A program made the translations under genes and the position numbers. Below the pieces are notes generated by a model, which made no database searches, was not told the origin of the DNA, and was given only the letters and a program-made list of their open reading frames with translations. This document shows positions 7,585 to 16,310 of a stretch of 64,000 bases of DNA, in pieces (position 1 is the stretch's first letter; every line of letters begins with the position of its first letter). This DNA is from Rhizobium sp. BT04 (lineage in GTDB: Bacteria; Pseudomonadota; Alphaproteobacteria; Rhizobiales; Rhizobiaceae): assembly GCF_030053135.1 (NCBI RefSeq), contig NZ_CP125652.1:372001-436000 (forward strand), read 5' to 3'.

Positions 7585-8688
7585 ATGTATCGCGGCAGAT
7601 TGGAGCGGGATCTCTCGGTCTGGGTAGGCAAGGGCCTGCTCGGGCAGGAAACGGCGGCCCTGCTACTCGCCGAATATGACGGTCGTCCGGCAAGCTTCAG
7701 CCTCGGCCGGGTGCTGATGGCGCTGGCGGCGGTTCTGCTTGCAGCCGCCGTCCTGCTGGTCGTCGCCTCCAACTGGGAGGCCATCCCGCGCCTTGTCCGC
7801 GTCGGCGTCATCCTCGCCCTGATCTGGGTCGTGCACATCGCCGCCGCCCGGATGCTTGCCCGCGGCGCGACGGCCGCCGCAGGCGGCTTGCTGGTCATCG
7901 GCGCGATGAGCTTCGGCGGCGCCATCTCGCTCGTCGGACAGATGTATCATCTCTCCGGCGACGAGCAAACGGTGATGTATCTCTGGTTCGCCATCGCGAC
8001 GATCTCGGCAATCCTGTTCCGCTCGGGCGCCGTGACCGTCGTCGCCGGCTTCCTCTCCTGGGCGTCGTTTGCCGTCTACCTGCAGAATAATGACACGCAC
8101 TGGCTCGGCTTCGATCCCTGGATGGCGCCCGTCATGGCGGTGATCACGATCGCCCTGGTGCGTTATACCGGCGCCGAGCGGGCTAGGCATCTGGCCTATC
8201 TACTTTTGATCGGCTGGCTCGCCTGGCTCTATAGTCTTTATGAGGAGATCGCCGTGGCGCTCGCCTTCGCCGTTGGCGGCATGGCCGCCGTCGTCCTGAC
8301 GGCGTTGCCGCTCCCGCGCATCGCTTCCCTGGTCAGGAGCGCTGGTGCTGCCCCGGCCTTCTACAGCTTCCTCGTGGCGGCGATCGGTTTCCTGCTGCTG
8401 CATATCGAGATCGAGGATGGCTGGCGGCTGGTGGTGCTCGGGCTGGCGACGCTCGCCGCTTCCGTGCTGGCGATCGCCCTGCACGGCAGGGACAACGGTG
8501 CGGTCCGTTATCTCGCCTACACCACCTTCGCCGCGGAGATGCTTTATCTTGCCTCCGTCACTGTCGGCTCGATTCTCGGCACGTCAAGCCTCTTCCTGTT
8601 CTCCGGTCTCGTGGTGGCGCTTGTCGCCTGGATCGTCATCCGTCTCGAGCGGCGGTTTTCGGCGAATGCACAGGGGGAGGGCGCATGA
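7585..8688 (+). CDS. DUF2157 integral membrane protein
   Basis: 367 residues. A short soluble N-terminal part with the DUF2157 signature WVGKGLLGQETAALLLAEYD (residues about 12-31) is followed by roughly ten hydrophobic helices from residue 43 on. The motif VVASNWEAIPRLVRV near 58-72 (helix, then NW..IP) is also typical. Function unknown; the family is widespread and usually encoded next to a GDYXXLXY protein, as here. The start codon of that neighbour overlaps this stop (ATGA, 8685-8688), indicating translational coupling and probably one membrane complex. Confidence 0.9.
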   Translation: MYRGRLERDLSVWVGKGLLGQETAALLLAEYDGRPASFSLGRVLMALAAVLLAAAVLLVVASNWEAIPRLVRVGVILALIWVVHIAAARMLARGATAAAGGLLVIGAMSFGGAISLVGQMYHLSGDEQTVMYLWFAIATISAILFRSGAVTVVAGFLSWASFAVYLQNNDTHWLGFDPWMAPVMAVITIALVRYTGAERARHLAYLLLIGWLAWLYSLYEEIAVALAFAVGGMAAVVLTALPLPRIASLVRSAGAAPAFYSFLVAAIGFLLLHIEIEDGWRLVVLGLATLAASVLAIALHGRDNGAVRYLAYTTFAAEMLYLASVTVGSILGTSSLFLFSGLVVALVAWIVIRLERRFSANAQGEGA

Positions 8689-9275
8689 GCTCGTTCATGG
8701 CAAGGCTGCAATCCGGCAAGGGTTATCTGCTTTCGGCAACTATCGTCGCCGGCCTGCAGACCCTGATCCTCGGCACGATCATCCAGAGCCGGGCCTCGAT
8801 CCTCAGCAATGGCGCCGAGGTTCTGCTGAAGACGGCGCCCGTCGATCCGCGCGATTTCCTGCGCGGCGATTATGTCGTCTTGAATTATGACATTTCCTCG
8901 GTGCCGGTGCAGACAGTTTCCGGCGGCATTCCGGCCGACCCCGGCGAACGCGTGTTATGGGTCCGGTTGAAGAAGCAGGAGGACGGTTTCTGGACAGTGA
9001 TCGAATCGTCCTTTCATGAGCTGCCGCCGCAGCCGGAGACCGTGATCCTGCGCAGCCAACCATTCTACAGTGGCGGACTTGCCGCGGGCGACAGCATCCG
9101 TGTCGAATATGGCATCGAGCGCTACTACGTTCCAGAAGGCGAGGGGAAACCGATCGAGGAGGCCCGCAATGGCGGCAATGTCGCAATATCGGTGCGCGTC
9201 TCGCCAGCGGGAAGCCCGCAGATTCGCAGCCTTCTCGTTGACGGCAAGCCGGTTTACGACGAGCCGCTTTACTGA
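8685..9275 (+). CDS. GDYXXLXY domain protein
   Basis: 196 residues with one N-terminal membrane helix (about 14-34). The family's namesake motif is present as GDYVVLNYDIS at about 62-72, preceded by the usual VDPRDFLR. The C-terminal half carries a second RVEYGIERYYVPEGEGK segment near 144-160, typical of the family. Predicted to face the periplasm, anchored in the inner membrane. It overlaps the DUF2157 gene by 4 bases, and the pair is a recurrent two-gene module of unknown function. Confidence 0.9.
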   Translation: MSSFMARLQSGKGYLLSATIVAGLQTLILGTIIQSRASILSNGAEVLLKTAPVDPRDFLRGDYVVLNYDISSVPVQTVSGGIPADPGERVLWVRLKKQEDGFWTVIESSFHELPPQPETVILRSQPFYSGGLAAGDSIRVEYGIERYYVPEGEGKPIEEARNGGNVAISVRVSPAGSPQIRSLLVDGKPVYDEPLY

Positions 9276-9427
9276 TCCGATGGCACTTCGCAGCAAGGCG
9301 GCTTCCGAGGCGCAGATCGCTGTCATTGACCGTTCATTTTTCCTTTGCCTCGGCCAAATCGGGTGATATAGAGACGCCGCGCTCCGGAAGGCCTCATGTG
9401 CAGGCATAGGCATGCGGTTTTGTGAAC

Positions 9428-9512
<85 letters not shown>

Positions 9513-9711
9513 AGCTGTTTGCAGGCGGGAGACTAAGAATCGGTTGTTCCACAACAATTGAGAGTTGTCCCGAATAGCCCGCGAGTGCCGTTCCGCTTCG
9601 GGCGGAATGATACGGAATTGGGAAAAGCCACGCGCGGCACGCTGCCGGCGTCGTGCTCATAGAAACGAACGGCGTCTGGGCACGGCCGCCACGACATGAA
9701 GGTAGGAAGAC

Positions 9712-11193
9712 ATGCAGGTTATCGAAACGCTCGCTGAAGGGCTGAAGCGCGAAATCAAGGTCGTTATCCCGGCCAAGGACATGCAGGACAAGATGAATGA
9801 GCGTCTTGCCGATGTGAAGGACAAGGTTCGCATCAACGGCTTCCGTCCGGGCAAGGTCCCCGCTGCTCACCTGAAGAAGGTTTACGGCAAGTCGATCATG
9901 GCCGACCTCGTCAACGAGATCGTCCGCGAGCAGCCGGCCGCCATCCTCTCCAGCCGCGGCGAAAAGTCGGCCACGCAGCCCGAAATCGCCATGACTGAGG
10001 ACAAGGACGAAGCCGACAAGATCCTCGCTGCCGAGCAGGATTTCGAATTCACGCTCTCCTATGAAGTTCTGCCGCCGATCGAACTGAAGTCGGTCAAGGG
10101 CATCAAGGTCACGCGCGAAGTGATCGACATCTCGGACGACGAAGTCAACGAGCAGGTCCTGAAGGTCGCCGAAAGCGCCCGCGCCTACGAGACCAAGACC
10201 GGCAAGGCCGCGAACGGCGACCGCATCACCATGGATTACGTCGGCAAGGTCGACGGCGAAGCCTTCGAAGGCGGCACCGACCAGGGCGCCGAACTGGTGC
10301 TCGGCTCCGGCCGCTTCATTCCGGGCTTCGAAGACCAGCTCGTCGGCGTCAAGGCCGGCGATGAGAAGACCATCACCGTGACCTTCCCGGCCGACTATCC
10401 GGCCAAGAACCTCGCCGGCAAGGAAGCGACCTTCGACGTATCGGTCAAGGATGTCGCAGCACCTGCCGATGTCGAGATCAACGACGAACTCGCCTCCAAG
10501 CTCGGCATCGAATCCGCCGACCGCCTGAAGGAAATCGTCCGCGGCCAGATCGAATCGCAGTACGGCTCGCTGACCCGCCAGAAGCTGAAGCGCCAGATCC
10601 TCGACCAGCTCGACGAGATGTACAAGTTCGAGACCCCGAACTCGCTCGTTGACGCCGAATATAACGGCATCTGGAGCCAAGTGAACAACGACCTCGCTCA
10701 ATCAGGCAAGACCTTCGAGGACGAAGACACGACTGAAGAAAAGGCACGTGAGGAATACAAGACGCTCGCCGAGCGTCGCGTCCGCCTCGGCCTCGTTCTC
10801 TCCGAAATCGGCGAAAAGGCCGGCGTCGAAGTCAGCGAAGACGAAATGCAGCGCGCCATCTACGATCAGCTGCGCCAGTATCCGGGCCAGGAAAAGCAGA
10901 TCCTCGAATTCTTCCGCAGCCAGCCGGGTGCTGCCGCTTCGATCCGCGCACCGATCTTCGAAGAGAAGGTCATCGATCACCTGCTGACCGAAATCGACGT
11001 TACCGACAAGAAGGTGACGAAGGAAGAGCTGCTCGCCGAGGAAGAAGGCGAGACCAAGGCCGAGACCAAGAAGGCCGCGCCGAAGAAGAAGGCCGCCAAG
11101 GCCGAAGCAGCTGAGGCCGGTGAAGGCGAAGAAGCCGCACCGAAGAAGAAGGCTGCTCCGAAGAAGAAGGCAGCTGACGAAAGCGCTGAATAA
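9712..11193 (+). CDS. tig: Trigger factor, ribosome-associated chaperone and peptidyl-prolyl isomerase
   Basis: 493 residues. The N-terminal ribosome-binding domain carries the signature GFRPGKVP (about 43-50). A FKBP-type PPIase domain follows (about 160-245, with [15 protein letters not shown] and [15 protein letters not shown]), then the helical chaperone domain. Trigger factor binds the ribosome exit site and shields nascent chains. The last 50 residues form an unusual Lys/Ala/Glu-rich tail with repeated [10 protein letters not shown] units, longer than in E. coli Tig (432 residues). Start ATG 9712 has AGGAAGAC just upstream. Terminator at 11221-11250. Confidence 0.97.
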   Translation: MQVIETLAEGLKREIKVVIPAKDMQDKMNERLADVKDKVRINGFRPGKVPAAHLKKVYGKSIMADLVNEIVREQPAAILSSRGEKSATQPEIAMTEDKDEADKILAAEQDFEFTLSYEVLPPIELKSVKGIKVTREVIDISDDEVNEQVLKVAESARAYETKTGKAANGDRITMDYVGKVDGEAFEGGTDQGAELVLGSGRFIPGFEDQLVGVKAGDEKTITVTFPADYPAKNLAGKEATFDVSVKDVAAPADVEINDELASKLGIESADRLKEIVRGQIESQYGSLTRQKLKRQILDQLDEMYKFETPNSLVDAEYNGIWSQVNNDLAQSGKTFEDEDTTEEKAREEYKTLAERRVRLGLVLSEIGEKAGVEVSEDEMQRAIYDQLRQYPGQEKQILEFFRSQPGAAASIRAPIFEEKVIDHLLTEIDVTDKKVTKEELLAEEEGETKAETKKAAPKKKAAKAEAAEAGEGEEAAPKKKAAPKKKAADESAE

Positions 11194-11220
11194 TCGCTTT
11201 TCAGTTCAGAAGTTTGGAAG

Positions 11221-11250
11221 AGCCCCGCCATCGCGCGGGGCTTTTTGTTT
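11221..11250 (+). terminator. Rho-independent terminator of tig
   Basis: Stem AGCCCCGC / GCGGGGCT with a 6-base loop followed by TTTTTGTTT, 28 bases after the tig stop codon. Confidence 0.9.
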
Positions 11251-11360
11251 ATCCAGGGCAGTTCATTCTCGACCGTCTTCTCCGATGCAGCTGCAGCAAC
11301 AAAGAGTTGCAATACAGTATAATTCAATGCAGATTTCGTTGATGGTGGGAGGACCTGACA

Positions 11361-11780
11361 ATGACTGCAAAGCACGACATGAAGAAGCTCGTGGAGGATA
11401 TGTATGCTGTGCGTGACCGCGGCGATATCGAGGGCACGCTGACGCTGATCGGCGAGGGTTGCACCTTTCGCATGGTTGGCAATACGCGGCTGGCGCCCTT
11501 TTCAACTGAATCGAGCGGGAATGCCTTTCGCCAGGCGATAACGCAGCTGATCACAGTATGGGATCTATCGAAGATCAGGACAGCCATCTATGTGGACGAA
11601 GACGAGCAGATGGTCTTTGCCCACCGCGAAGGCGAGGTCAGGCACATCCCATCGGGCGTGAGCTTCCAAACGGAATTCGTCGACAAGATCCATTTCCAGG
11701 ATGGCAAACCGGTCAAGATCGTCGAATTCGTCGACACGCTGCAAGTGGCCGAGACGGCCCAGATAATCCAAATTGCTTAA
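11361..11780 (+). CDS. NTF2-like (SnoaL/ketosteroid-isomerase-type) protein
   Basis: 139 residues, the size of a single cone-shaped NTF2-like domain. The opening helices with VEDMYAVRDRGDIEGTLTLIGEGCTFRMVGN (split here near 11-41) and the closing strands KIVEFVDTLQVAE fit SnoaL-like proteins, which act as small-molecule isomerases, cyclases or mere binders. No catalytic residues can be assigned with confidence. Start ATG 11361 has GGGAGGACC 8-14 bases upstream. It is monocistronic between the tig terminator and a strong bidirectional hairpin at 11811-11843. Confidence 0.75.
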   Translation: MTAKHDMKKLVEDMYAVRDRGDIEGTLTLIGEGCTFRMVGNTRLAPFSTESSGNAFRQAITQLITVWDLSKIRTAIYVDEDEQMVFAHREGEVRHIPSGVSFQTEFVDKIHFQDGKPVKIVEFVDTLQVAETAQIIQIA

Positions 11781-11810
11781 ACGGGCATCCAGGTCGAAGC
11801 GCTTAAAAGC

Positions 11811-11852
11811 GCGGCTTCAAACTTGATCTAAGTTTGAAGCCGCCCATGTTTT
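11811..11852. terminator. Bidirectional terminator between the NTF2-like and radical SAM genes
   Basis: Perfect 14-bp stem GCGGCTTCAAACTT / AAGTTTGAAGCCGC with loop GATCT. On the plus strand CCATGTTTTC follows. It lies between two convergent genes. Confidence 0.75.
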
Positions 11853-11891
11853 CGGCCGCCAGGCGTCGGCCGCCGTTGCAAGAATTGCAGC

Positions 11892-13661
11892 TCAATGCCC
11901 TGTCAGTTGCGCGACTTTCCTGACATGGCTGACGGCTGCGGCGCCGCCGGCGGTCTGGGTGAAAAGGTGGAGCGTTTCCTCTTCGTCGTCGGCGACCGGC
12001 GTCAGGGCTTGATCCATATATGTCTTCGACTTCGCATCCCTTGAAATCAGGAAGGCCGAGATCGTCAGGCCAATGATCGTGCCGGCGAGCGACGCATGTT
12101 TGCGGAAGGTTTCCCAGGCAAAGCGCGGCCAGAAGACCAGCGGATTTTCGCGCGGCAGGTCGGGGCGCCGCTCCGACGGCGTCTTCAGGCGCAGCAGGCC
12201 ACTTTGCAGCGGATGCACGTTTTCCAGCGGCACGGTGGTCGCGAAGGAAACGAGAACCTTGACGAGCCTTGCCAGCGGCACCCCGGTCGCCACGGCGCGG
12301 CGCAACAGCGTCTTCATGTGATCAGGCGAGTAATAAAGTGCCCAGGCCTCGTGGTAGATGTCTTCCCATTGCTGCTTGCTCATCTTCGGATGCGCGGTAC
12401 AGACATGTTCGACATCGTAGATGTTGAGATCGGCATCCATCTCGACGCCCTTCTTCCACAGGACCTGGTGGTCCTCGGAGCCCGGCAGCGGCGTCAGGAT
12501 GAAGAATTCGATGACGTCGAGCGGCAGCTCTTCCTGGATGATCGCGATGTCGCGGCGGATCGATTCCGGCGTGTCGGCGGGGAAGCCCAGGATATAACCG
12601 GCGAGCGTCATGATGCCCTGTGCCTTCCAGGCGAGCAGCATCTTGCGGTATTCGGTGATCTTGTTCTGGTTCTTCTTGGCGGCGGTCAGATTGTCCGGAT
12701 TGACGTTTTCGAGGCCTATGAAGACGCGGGTGACACCGGCGCGCCGGGATTTCTCGATGAAATTCGGGATCTTGTGGCAGAGCGTGTCGACCTGGATCAT
12801 CAGGCCGAGCGGAATGCCGTCCCGCTCTTTGAGCTCGATCAACCGGTCGAAGATCGCTTCCCAATCCTTGTTGCGGGCGAAATTGTCGTCGGTGATGAAG
12901 AATTTGTGGATGCCCTGCGCCCAGTTCATCCGCACCAGCTTTTCGACGTCGTCGGCCGAGCGGAAGCGCGATTTGCGTCCCTGCACGTTGATGATGGTGC
13001 AGAACGAGCACTGATAGGGACAGCCGCGCCCGGCATCGAAGCTGGTGCTGAGCCCGAGCGTGCGCTGGATATTGTCCTTGGGCAGGAAGGGAACCGGCGT
13101 GCCGCCGATGCCGGGAAGGTCGTTCATGAAATTGTAGAGCGGCTTCAACTCGCCGGCCGCTGCATCGCGCAGCACCATCTCCAGCCGGCCCTCGGCCTCG
13201 CCGGCAAACATCGAAATGCCCATGTCGCGGCAGGCATCGAGCCCGACGGCCTTGCCATCCAGCATCGACAGGCAGCCGGAAACATGGAAGCCGCCGATCG
13301 AAACCGGCAGACCGGCATCGCGGAACGGCCGGGCAATATCGAGGGCGCGCGGATACTGATTGGTCTGGACGCCGACGAGCGCGATCATGCCGAAATTGTC
13401 ATGGCGCTTGAACTGTGCGAGCAATCCGGCGACATCGATCCGCGTATTGGTCTCGTCGATCACCGTAATGTCGATTGCCGTATCGGGCCCGAGCACCTTG
13501 CGCTCGGCGCATTCGGCGGCGATGCCGTAGAGAGCCGCGAGCGAATTGGACGGGATCATCGCCCGCCACCAGCGGATGACGTAGCCGTCATCGTCATAAT
13601 GCGACGGCTTGATCAGGATCAGCTGAAAACGTCGGCGCGCAGCTTCCGAGACATGGGACAA
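11892..13661 (-). CDS. B12-binding-type radical SAM protein
   Basis: 589 residues. The N-terminal part (about 10-190) has the layout of a cobalamin-binding Rossmann domain. The radical SAM cluster motif CPYQCSFC (CxxxCxxC) is at about 214-221, followed by the TDDNF and FIGLENV strands of the SAM barrel. The enzyme should cleave S-adenosylmethionine with a 4Fe-4S cluster; the substrate is unknown. A C-terminal extension of about 130 residues carries a hydrophobic stretch SLAGTIIGLTISAFLI near 525-540, suggesting membrane association. No ATG is available: TTG at 13661 is the only start before an in-frame stop upstream. It stands alone, convergent with the NTF2-like gene. Confidence 0.88.
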   Translation of the reverse strand: MSHVSEAARRRFQLILIKPSHYDDDGYVIRWWRAMIPSNSLAALYGIAAECAERKVLGPDTAIDITVIDETNTRIDVAGLLAQFKRHDNFGMIALVGVQTNQYPRALDIARPFRDAGLPVSIGGFHVSGCLSMLDGKAVGLDACRDMGISMFAGEAEGRLEMVLRDAAAGELKPLYNFMNDLPGIGGTPVPFLPKDNIQRTLGLSTSFDAGRGCPYQCSFCTIINVQGRKSRFRSADDVEKLVRMNWAQGIHKFFITDDNFARNKDWEAIFDRLIELKERDGIPLGLMIQVDTLCHKIPNFIEKSRRAGVTRVFIGLENVNPDNLTAAKKNQNKITEYRKMLLAWKAQGIMTLAGYILGFPADTPESIRRDIAIIQEELPLDVIEFFILTPLPGSEDHQVLWKKGVEMDADLNIYDVEHVCTAHPKMSKQQWEDIYHEAWALYYSPDHMKTLLRRAVATGVPLARLVKVLVSFATTVPLENVHPLQSGLLRLKTPSERRPDLPRENPLVFWPRFAWETFRKHASLAGTIIGLTISAFLISRDAKSKTYMDQALTPVADDEEETLHLFTQTAGGAAAVSHVRKVAQLTGH

Positions 13662-13821
13662 GAGTATCTATCTTTCTTCAGAAGCTTTTGCCGGAGGCAA
13701 AATGGAGTTGAAGGCACATATCATGCATGGCGTATCAATGCGACTTATGCGGGTTCAAACTAGGCTTAAAAAACGGCACTGCGCGCGAAACGCTCCGCGC
13801 AGCGTATCATTCCTCAATATA

Positions 13822-14625
13822 CTACCCGATATCGAGCAGCAATGCGCGGTGGTCGGAGACCTCGGGCGCTTCGACCACCTCGAATTTGCCAACCTTCACC
13901 CCCGGTGTGACCAGCATGTAGTCGGCAAAGCGGCTCTGCTTCAAATAGTAGGAGGTTCGCGTGTCTACAAGGCCGTTTCCGGTGACGAGATCCGAAAGCC
14001 CGAGTCTGGCGAGAATCGCAAAGGTCGCGCTGTCGGGCAGCACGTTGAAATCGCCGCAGACGACAAGCCCTTCGTCGCCGGGCCAGACGCGTTCGATGAG
14101 CCTGACCAGCGCTGCAGCCTGGTCCTGCCGCGCCGCCGTGTCGCCCTTGCCCGCGGGATCGCGCAGGCCATGCATGTGGGCGATCGTCACGGCGCGGCTG
14201 CACTCATGGCTGAAGACGCGGATGCAATGGGCGTTTCGCGGCCGCGGATGGTCGCCCCAGCCATCGGCGGAAAAACGGCCATGCACGAAATCCAGCCCCT
14301 CTGCGATGACGGAATGCGTTTTGCGCACGAAGGTCGCCAGTCCGAATTCGGCGGCGATGGCGCGATCTCCGTCGAAGAGCTCGCCTCTCGATGTCGGGTA
14401 GAAGAAGCCGTCGTGGCCGGGCAGGGCGGCGCTGATCTCCGCGAATAGATTGAAGCGCTGCGGCAGCTCGAGCCCCGCATCCCGATAGATCGACCATCCG
14501 CAATCCGCACCCGGTGCCCGCAACACTTCCTGCAGGCATAGCACATCCGGATCGGCCTGTCTGACATAGGCGATCAGGGCTTCGTGCAGCCTGCCGCCCC
14601 ATGCGTTCAGAGATATGATGCGCAA
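13822..14625 (-). CDS. Endonuclease/exonuclease/phosphatase family protein
   Basis: 267 residues with all hallmarks of the EEP (DNase I-like) fold: RIISLNAWGG at the N terminus, LCLQEV near 29-34 (metal-binding Glu), VVCGDFNVLPDS near 188-199 (catalytic Asp and Asn), and the terminal EVSDHRALLLDI (Asp-His) near 254-265. Substrates of this family range from nucleic acids to phospholipids and cannot be told from sequence. No signal peptide, so cytoplasmic. It follows sthA on the same strand by 61 bases, with a hairpin between them. Confidence 0.88.
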   Translation of the reverse strand: MRIISLNAWGGRLHEALIAYVRQADPDVLCLQEVLRAPGADCGWSIYRDAGLELPQRFNLFAEISAALPGHDGFFYPTSRGELFDGDRAIAAEFGLATFVRKTHSVIAEGLDFVHGRFSADGWGDHPRPRNAHCIRVFSHECSRAVTIAHMHGLRDPAGKGDTAARQDQAAALVRLIERVWPGDEGLVVCGDFNVLPDSATFAILARLGLSDLVTGNGLVDTRTSYYLKQSRFADYMLVTPGVKVGKFEVVEAPEVSDHRALLLDIG

Positions 14626-14654
14626 TGCCGTTCGGCTCCGTTTTGGCGGCCGGA

Positions 14655-14677
14655 TTTAGACGACGGCGCCGTCTAAA
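14655..14677 (-). terminator. Possible terminator after sthA
   Basis: Inverted repeat TTTAGACG / CGTCTAAA with a 7-base loop between sthA and the EEP gene. There is no long T tract on the minus strand, so termination is uncertain. Confidence 0.4.
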
Positions 14678-14686
14678 AGACGCGTT

Positions 14687-16093
14687 TCAAAGTTCCGACT
14701 TGATGTCGCCCATCCGGTTCCAGGCATCGAGGCCGGCGATCTTGTAGGCTTCGGCAAGTGTCGGATAGTTGAAGGTGTTTTCGACGAAATATTCGACCGT
14801 GCCTTTGAGGTTGAGCACGGCCTGGCCGATATGCACCAACTCGGTGGCGCCTTCGCCGACGATATGGACGCCGAGCAGGCGGCGCGTCTTCAGCGAGAAG
14901 ATCAGCTTCAGAAGCCCGGTGTCGAGGCCCATAATATGACCGCGCGACGTCTCGCGGAAGCGGGCGATGCCGCATTCATAGGGAATGCCGCGCTCCTTCA
15001 TCTCTTCTTCGGTCAGGCCGCAGGTCGAAATCTCCGGCACGGCATAGATGCCGTAGGGGAAATATTTCGGCGGCTCCTTGGCGACCGCGCCGATCGCGAC
15101 GCGGGCGGCGATGCGGCCCTGTTCCATCGAGGTCGAGGCAAGGCTCGGAAAGCCGACGACGTCGCCGGCGGCGTAGACGTTGGCAACCGATGTCTGGAAG
15201 GTTTCCGGATTGACCTTGAGACGGCCGCGGCTGTCGGCTTCGAGGCCGATGGCCTGAAGGTTCAGCGCATCGGTCGCCCCCATGCGGCCGGCGGCGAAAA
15301 GCACCATGTCGGTGGTCAGGCGCCGGCCACTGTCGAGCGTCAGCTCGACCTTGCCATTCTCAAGCGTCTCCACCTTGTCGGCCTTCTGGCCGAGCAGCAG
15401 CTTCATGTTGCGGTCGCGCAGCTGGTAGGTAAAATCCTCGATGATTTCCTTGTCGATGAAGTCGAGCATTGTCGCCTTCGGGTCGATCACGGTGACGGCC
15501 GTGTCGAGCGCGCTGAAGATCGTCGCGTATTCGATGCCGATGACGCCGGCGCCGATGACGACCATCGATCGCGGCAAGTCCTGGATGTCGAGCAGTTCGT
15601 CGCTGTCGAGAACGGTCTTGCCGTCGAAGGGTATGTAATCTGGGCGGAAAGGCTTTGTGCCGACGGCAAGCAGCACGCTGGCGCCGGTGACCTGCGTGGT
15701 CTCGCCGTCATCCTTGATCACCTGCAGCGTCGACGCATCGATGAAGCTCGCCTTGCCGCGAATATGCTGCACGCGGTTGCGGGCGAACTGGTGTTCTAGC
15801 ACCTCGACCTCGTGGTTGAGCGTAATCAGCAGGCGGCGGCGCAGGTCATCGGCACTGATCTCTTCCTTGACGCGGTAAGACCGGCCATAGAAGCCGCGTT
15901 CGCGCCAGCCGGAAAGATTAAGTGCGGTCTCGCGCAGCGTTTTGGAAGGAATGGTGCCAGTATGCACGGACACGCCGCCGACGCGTTTGCCCTGCTCGAT
16001 GACAAGCACTTTCTTGCCGAGTTTTGCCGCCTGGATCGCGCCGCGGCGCCCTGCGGGGCCGCTGCCCACCACAACGAGATCGTACTGAAGCAT
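14687..16093 (-). CDS. sthA: Soluble (Si-specific) NAD(P)+ transhydrogenase
   Basis: 468 residues from the ATG at 16093, the length of E. coli SthA (466). That start has GGGG 7 bases upstream; an ORF extension to 16318 is non-homologous. N-terminal FAD site VVVGSGPAGRRGAIQAAKLG (about 7-26); the active-site region reads GGVSVHTGTIPSKTLRE, lacking the redox cysteines of lipoamide dehydrogenase exactly as SthA enzymes do. Second nucleotide site VIGAGVIGIEYATIF near 178-192, and the dimerisation domain VHIVGEGATELVHIGQ near the end. It reoxidises excess NADPH with NAD+ in the cytoplasm. Confidence 0.95.
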   Translation of the reverse strand: MLQYDLVVVGSGPAGRRGAIQAAKLGKKVLVIEQGKRVGGVSVHTGTIPSKTLRETALNLSGWRERGFYGRSYRVKEEISADDLRRRLLITLNHEVEVLEHQFARNRVQHIRGKASFIDASTLQVIKDDGETTQVTGASVLLAVGTKPFRPDYIPFDGKTVLDSDELLDIQDLPRSMVVIGAGVIGIEYATIFSALDTAVTVIDPKATMLDFIDKEIIEDFTYQLRDRNMKLLLGQKADKVETLENGKVELTLDSGRRLTTDMVLFAAGRMGATDALNLQAIGLEADSRGRLKVNPETFQTSVANVYAAGDVVGFPSLASTSMEQGRIAARVAIGAVAKEPPKYFPYGIYAVPEISTCGLTEEEMKERGIPYECGIARFRETSRGHIMGLDTGLLKLIFSLKTRRLLGVHIVGEGATELVHIGQAVLNLKGTVEYFVENTFNYPTLAEAYKIAGLDAWNRMGDIKSEL

Positions 16094-16310
16094 CATCAAG
16101 CCCCGGATTGGAAAGGAATCATTTTGCAACGCAAAATGTCGCCCGTCCATCGTTAGCCGGTCAATGTTACAGATTGTTTTACGGCTGCATGATTGCTCCT
16201 GACGGGCGCTTTTTCGGGGACGTGAGCCCTTCGGGAAACAGCTTTGCGCCATGAGTCGTAGCCGACGAACACCGGCGGAGGGCGCTTGCTCTCGACGAGA
16301 TCTATGGCCT

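Noticed and set aside
12096-13763. 555-codon plus-strand ORF opposite the radical SAM gene
   Set aside because: Shadow frame; the opposite strand has the CxxxCxxC motif and full domain pattern.
14687-16093. Loss of the catalytic cysteine pair in the FAD enzyme as a mutation
   Set aside because: Lacking those cysteines is normal for SthA transhydrogenases, and the rest of the protein is intact.
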